A stretch of 45,168 nt of DNA from contig JAPOIJ010000017.1 in assembly GCA_029979005.1 (NCBI GenBank), forward strand, positions 1-45,168. The letters run 5' to 3'. The position numbers and the translations under genes are program-made. Numbering within the stretch: position 1 is the first letter of the stretch; each line of letters opens with the position of its first letter. Source of the stretch: Planctomycetota bacterium. GTDB lineage: Bacteria > Planctomycetota > Planctomycetia > Pirellulales > Pirellulaceae. Below the pieces are notes generated by a model, which saw nothing but the letters and a program-made list of their open reading frames with translations, was not told the DNA's origin and did not search any database. Positions 43,188-45,168 of this stretch are shown in pieces.

Positions 43188-44420
43188 ATGAAGCGACGAG
43201 AATTTATTTACAATGTGGGAATGGCAGGAATGTCGCTCCCGTTTTTGAATCCTGCGGCTGCTGTGGGTTCGTCGAACGTGCCCAAAGCGAAGTCCGTGAT
43301 TTATATATTTCTGAGCGGGGGCTTGAGTCAGTATGACAGCTTCAATGTCGAGGTAGACAAAAACGTCTTGGGTAAATCGACGATTATTAACAGCAACGTC
43401 GCTGGCATTCGCGTGAGTAATTACTATCCGAGTCTCGCGAAACAGATGGATAAGATTCTTGTGTTGAATAGCATGAAAACCAACCAAGGTGCCCACCCGG
43501 CGGGAATCTACAAAATGCTGACGGGATACAATCCTCGCTCCACGGTGACTCATCCCGAATTGGGCGCTTGGGTGAATAAGTGTTTAACGAGTGAGCAGGA
43601 TAGTCTGCCCAATTTTATAAGTATTGGCAGCAGGGGCGGTGCCGGCTTTTTTCCCGGACAATGGGCGGCACTGCCGGTTAAAGATCCTAATAAAGGGATC
43701 GACTTTATTAGGCGAAGTGATTCCATCGGAAATGATACGTTTGCCGAGCGACTCGATATTTTGTCGTCTCTAAATCGGGATTTTGAAACGGACTACAGCA
43801 CTAAGGAGACCCGGTCTTATATAAATACTTATGCGGGCTCGTTGAAGTTTATGAATTCAAAGGACATTGACGCCTTTGAATTAAAAAAAGAGCATCCAAA
43901 AATTGTTGGTTTGTACGATAAAAACAGCTTCAGTCGCAGCTGCCTTTTGGCGGGGCGGCTGGTTGAACGTGGCGTCCGATTCGTGAAAGTCGAGTTGGGT
44001 GGCTGGGATTACCATGATGGTATCTATGACAAGATGCCCGCCAATGCAAATAAACTCGATAAAGGTTTGTCGTCTTTGCTGACGCACCTGAGTCAAAAAG
44101 GATTGTTGGAATCCACGCTGGTTGTCGTTTCGACTGAGTTTGGTAGGAAGCCTGATGTGAACCCCAACAAGGGTAGGGATCATCATCCCAATGGCTTTAC
44201 CTGTTTGATGGCGGGAGCGGGTTTGAAAGCCGGAGAGGTCTATGGAACGACCACAACTGACGGGAAAGAGGCAGCAGAAGATATCTTGGAAGTAAACGAC
44301 TTCAATGCAACCATCGCGTGGCGTCTTGGTATTGAACCGGGGATTGAGGAAAAATCGCCAAGTGGTCGTCCTTTCGACCTGGCAAACAAGGGTGAAGCGC
44401 GTCAAGAACTTTTTGGCTGA
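43188..44420 (+). CDS. DUF1501 family protein, probably Tat-exported
   Basis: The product is 410 residues from ATG 43188, with TTAGGT 5 to 10 bases upstream. The N-terminus 'MKRREFIYNVGMAGMSLPFL' has a twin-arginine pattern (RRxF) and a hydrophobic core ending near 'NPAAAV', suggesting Tat export. The body has the DUF1501 features 'VIYIFLSGGLSQYDSFN', 'GAHPAGIYKMLTGYNP', 'GVRFVKVELGGWDYHDGIYD', 'LVVVSTEFGRKPDVNPNKGR' and 'DHHPNGFTCLMAGAG'. These are alkaline-phosphatase/sulfatase superfamily-like, with Asp/His residues that could bind metal. The paired DUF1549 gene ends 4 bases upstream, so they are one operon. No specific reaction is established for the family. Confidence 0.94.
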   Translation: MKRREFIYNVGMAGMSLPFLNPAAAVGSSNVPKAKSVIYIFLSGGLSQYDSFNVEVDKNVLGKSTIINSNVAGIRVSNYYPSLAKQMDKILVLNSMKTNQGAHPAGIYKMLTGYNPRSTVTHPELGAWVNKCLTSEQDSLPNFISIGSRGGAGFFPGQWAALPVKDPNKGIDFIRRSDSIGNDTFAERLDILSSLNRDFETDYSTKETRSYINTYAGSLKFMNSKDIDAFELKKEHPKIVGLYDKNSFSRSCLLAGRLVERGVRFVKVELGGWDYHDGIYDKMPANANKLDKGLSSLLTHLSQKGLLESTLVVVSTEFGRKPDVNPNKGRDHHPNGFTCLMAGAGLKAGEVYGTTTTDGKEAAEDILEVNDFNATIAWRLGIEPGIEEKSPSGRPFDLANKGEARQELFG

Positions 44421-44601
44421 AGTAACCAGACCTGAAGGGAAATGCGATTGGATGGCCTGCAATTTCAATCGGATGCATCACAGTGGTTTGCATTCAATTG
44501 GCTACGTTACAATGGGCTGAATCGAAGTCGGGTTTGCGGACGTTAGAATGAAAGCAATGGTTGGTCGTCCCGATTTGATTAACCCAGAAGTTTATTGATT
44601 A

Positions 44602-45126
44602 ATGCAAAGTATGAATCCCAAAAATTGGTCGTCTTTTTGCTGGGGGTTGATTTTGCTCTGGTTGATTCCGGTCTTTTGGGGACATTTAAATTTCATTAAA
44701 GACAATATACCTCAGGCAGACGGAGTGGTTGAAATACTTGCTGATGGTTCAGTTGTTGTGAAGTACCCGGGAGCGATAGTTGGCTTTCCTTTACGCTCTA
44801 TAGAAATTACCGAGTATTCGAATGGAGAAGAGACCCGAGAATACGATGTTTGGCGATGTGTTTTAAACGTGGTTTTAGTCAGCTTAAACCTGATTGGAAT
44901 CGTTGTAGTCATCCAAAAATCGTCATGGCAATTCTCAATTCGAGCGTTAATGCTATCGACGGCAGTACTTGCGCTATTGATGTTCTTGGCAGAATCTTCG
45001 AATTTTAGGTCCGACTTTTTTTTGAAGGCGGCGTATTTCACACCGCTTATAATAGGCGGGATTATTGCTTTGCTAAACCTGCCTTTGCGGAGCCACCGAG
45101 AGGACGCAATTGCGCGTACTTTTTAA
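44602..45126 (+). CDS. Small planctomycete membrane protein (FSIRALM type)
   Basis: The product is 174 residues from ATG 44602, or Met4 at 44611, which would match the 'MNPK' start of the fragment at 33759. No ribosome site is visible. Four hydrophobic segments are at about 13-30, 85-104, 111-130 and 141-160. A small beta-rich extracytoplasmic loop lies between the first two ('VVEILADGSVVVKYPGAIVG'). 'WQFSIRALMLSTAVLALLM' contains the F-S-[LI]-R-x-L motif common in planctomycete membrane proteins of unknown role. The 181-base gap before it (44421-44601) shows no gene. Confidence 0.75.
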   Translation: MQSMNPKNWSSFCWGLILLWLIPVFWGHLNFIKDNIPQADGVVEILADGSVVVKYPGAIVGFPLRSIEITEYSNGEETREYDVWRCVLNVVLVSLNLIGIVVVIQKSSWQFSIRALMLSTAVLALLMFLAESSNFRSDFFLKAAYFTPLIIGGIIALLNLPLRSHREDAIARTF

Positions 45127-45168
45127 TGGTTTACCTGTGCTGGCTTTGTAGGTAATTGGGTATTAAGA

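Overview
The window looks like a chromosomal segment of a planctomycete, most likely from the Pirellulaceae side of the phylum. The evidence is the gene content: a DUF1549/DUF1553 cytochrome-type protein next to a DUF1501 protein, a formylglycine sulfatase, PQQ-like beta-propeller proteins, a sugar dehydrogenase fused to a c-type haem region, a MoxR/DUF58/vWA operon with a very large vWA protein, and small membrane proteins with an F-S-[LI]-R-x-L motif. Base composition looks moderate (not computed). I recognised no tRNA, rRNA or CRISPR array.

Bases 1-9030 hold two PQQ-like propeller proteins (the first cut by the window edge) ending at a strong terminator, a four-helix membrane protein, an S46 dipeptidyl-peptidase and a divergently transcribed glucose/sorbosone dehydrogenase with two CxxCH motifs. 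Bases 9032-17072 (minus strand) are an envelope-associated operon: large vWA protein, MoxR ATPase, DUF58 protein, BatA-type vWA protein and a small secreted protein. Bases 17073-17880 are a long non-coding gap. Bases 17881-24105 carry a secreted zinc metalloprotease, a probable outer-membrane barrel protein, a small secreted protein and a zinc-ribbon membrane protein.

Bases 24186-29181 form a translation/RNA-modification neighbourhood: aspS on the minus strand, then a DUF2461 protein, an RluA-type pseudouridine synthase and, overlapping it by one base, a homologue of the tRNA-queuosine mannosyltransferase (DUF3524/GTDC1 family). The last is notable because that family modifies tRNA-Asp, the substrate of AspRS.

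From about 29156 the character changes. A broken C-terminal piece of an integron-type integrase (minus strand, in-frame stop) is followed on the plus strand by small, unrelated genes separated by long non-coding stretches. In those stretches I find one well-formed attC-like site (33958-34053, with unpaired extrahelical G bases), a second degenerate one (34216-34317) ending 10 bases before a lipoprotein gene, and weaker candidates. I read 29156 to about 37400 as the remains of a chromosomal integron. It includes a compact three-gene set (GNAT-like protein, FAD amine/amino-acid oxidase, HHxxxDG acyltransferase) that may be an undescribed small-molecule pathway, a gene fragment related to the last gene of the window, and a small gene split by a C8A8 homopolymer frameshift.

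Bases 37536-45126 return to planctomycete core-type genes: a secreted alpha/beta hydrolase, a sulfatase, small membrane proteins and the DUF1549/DUF1553 plus DUF1501 pair.
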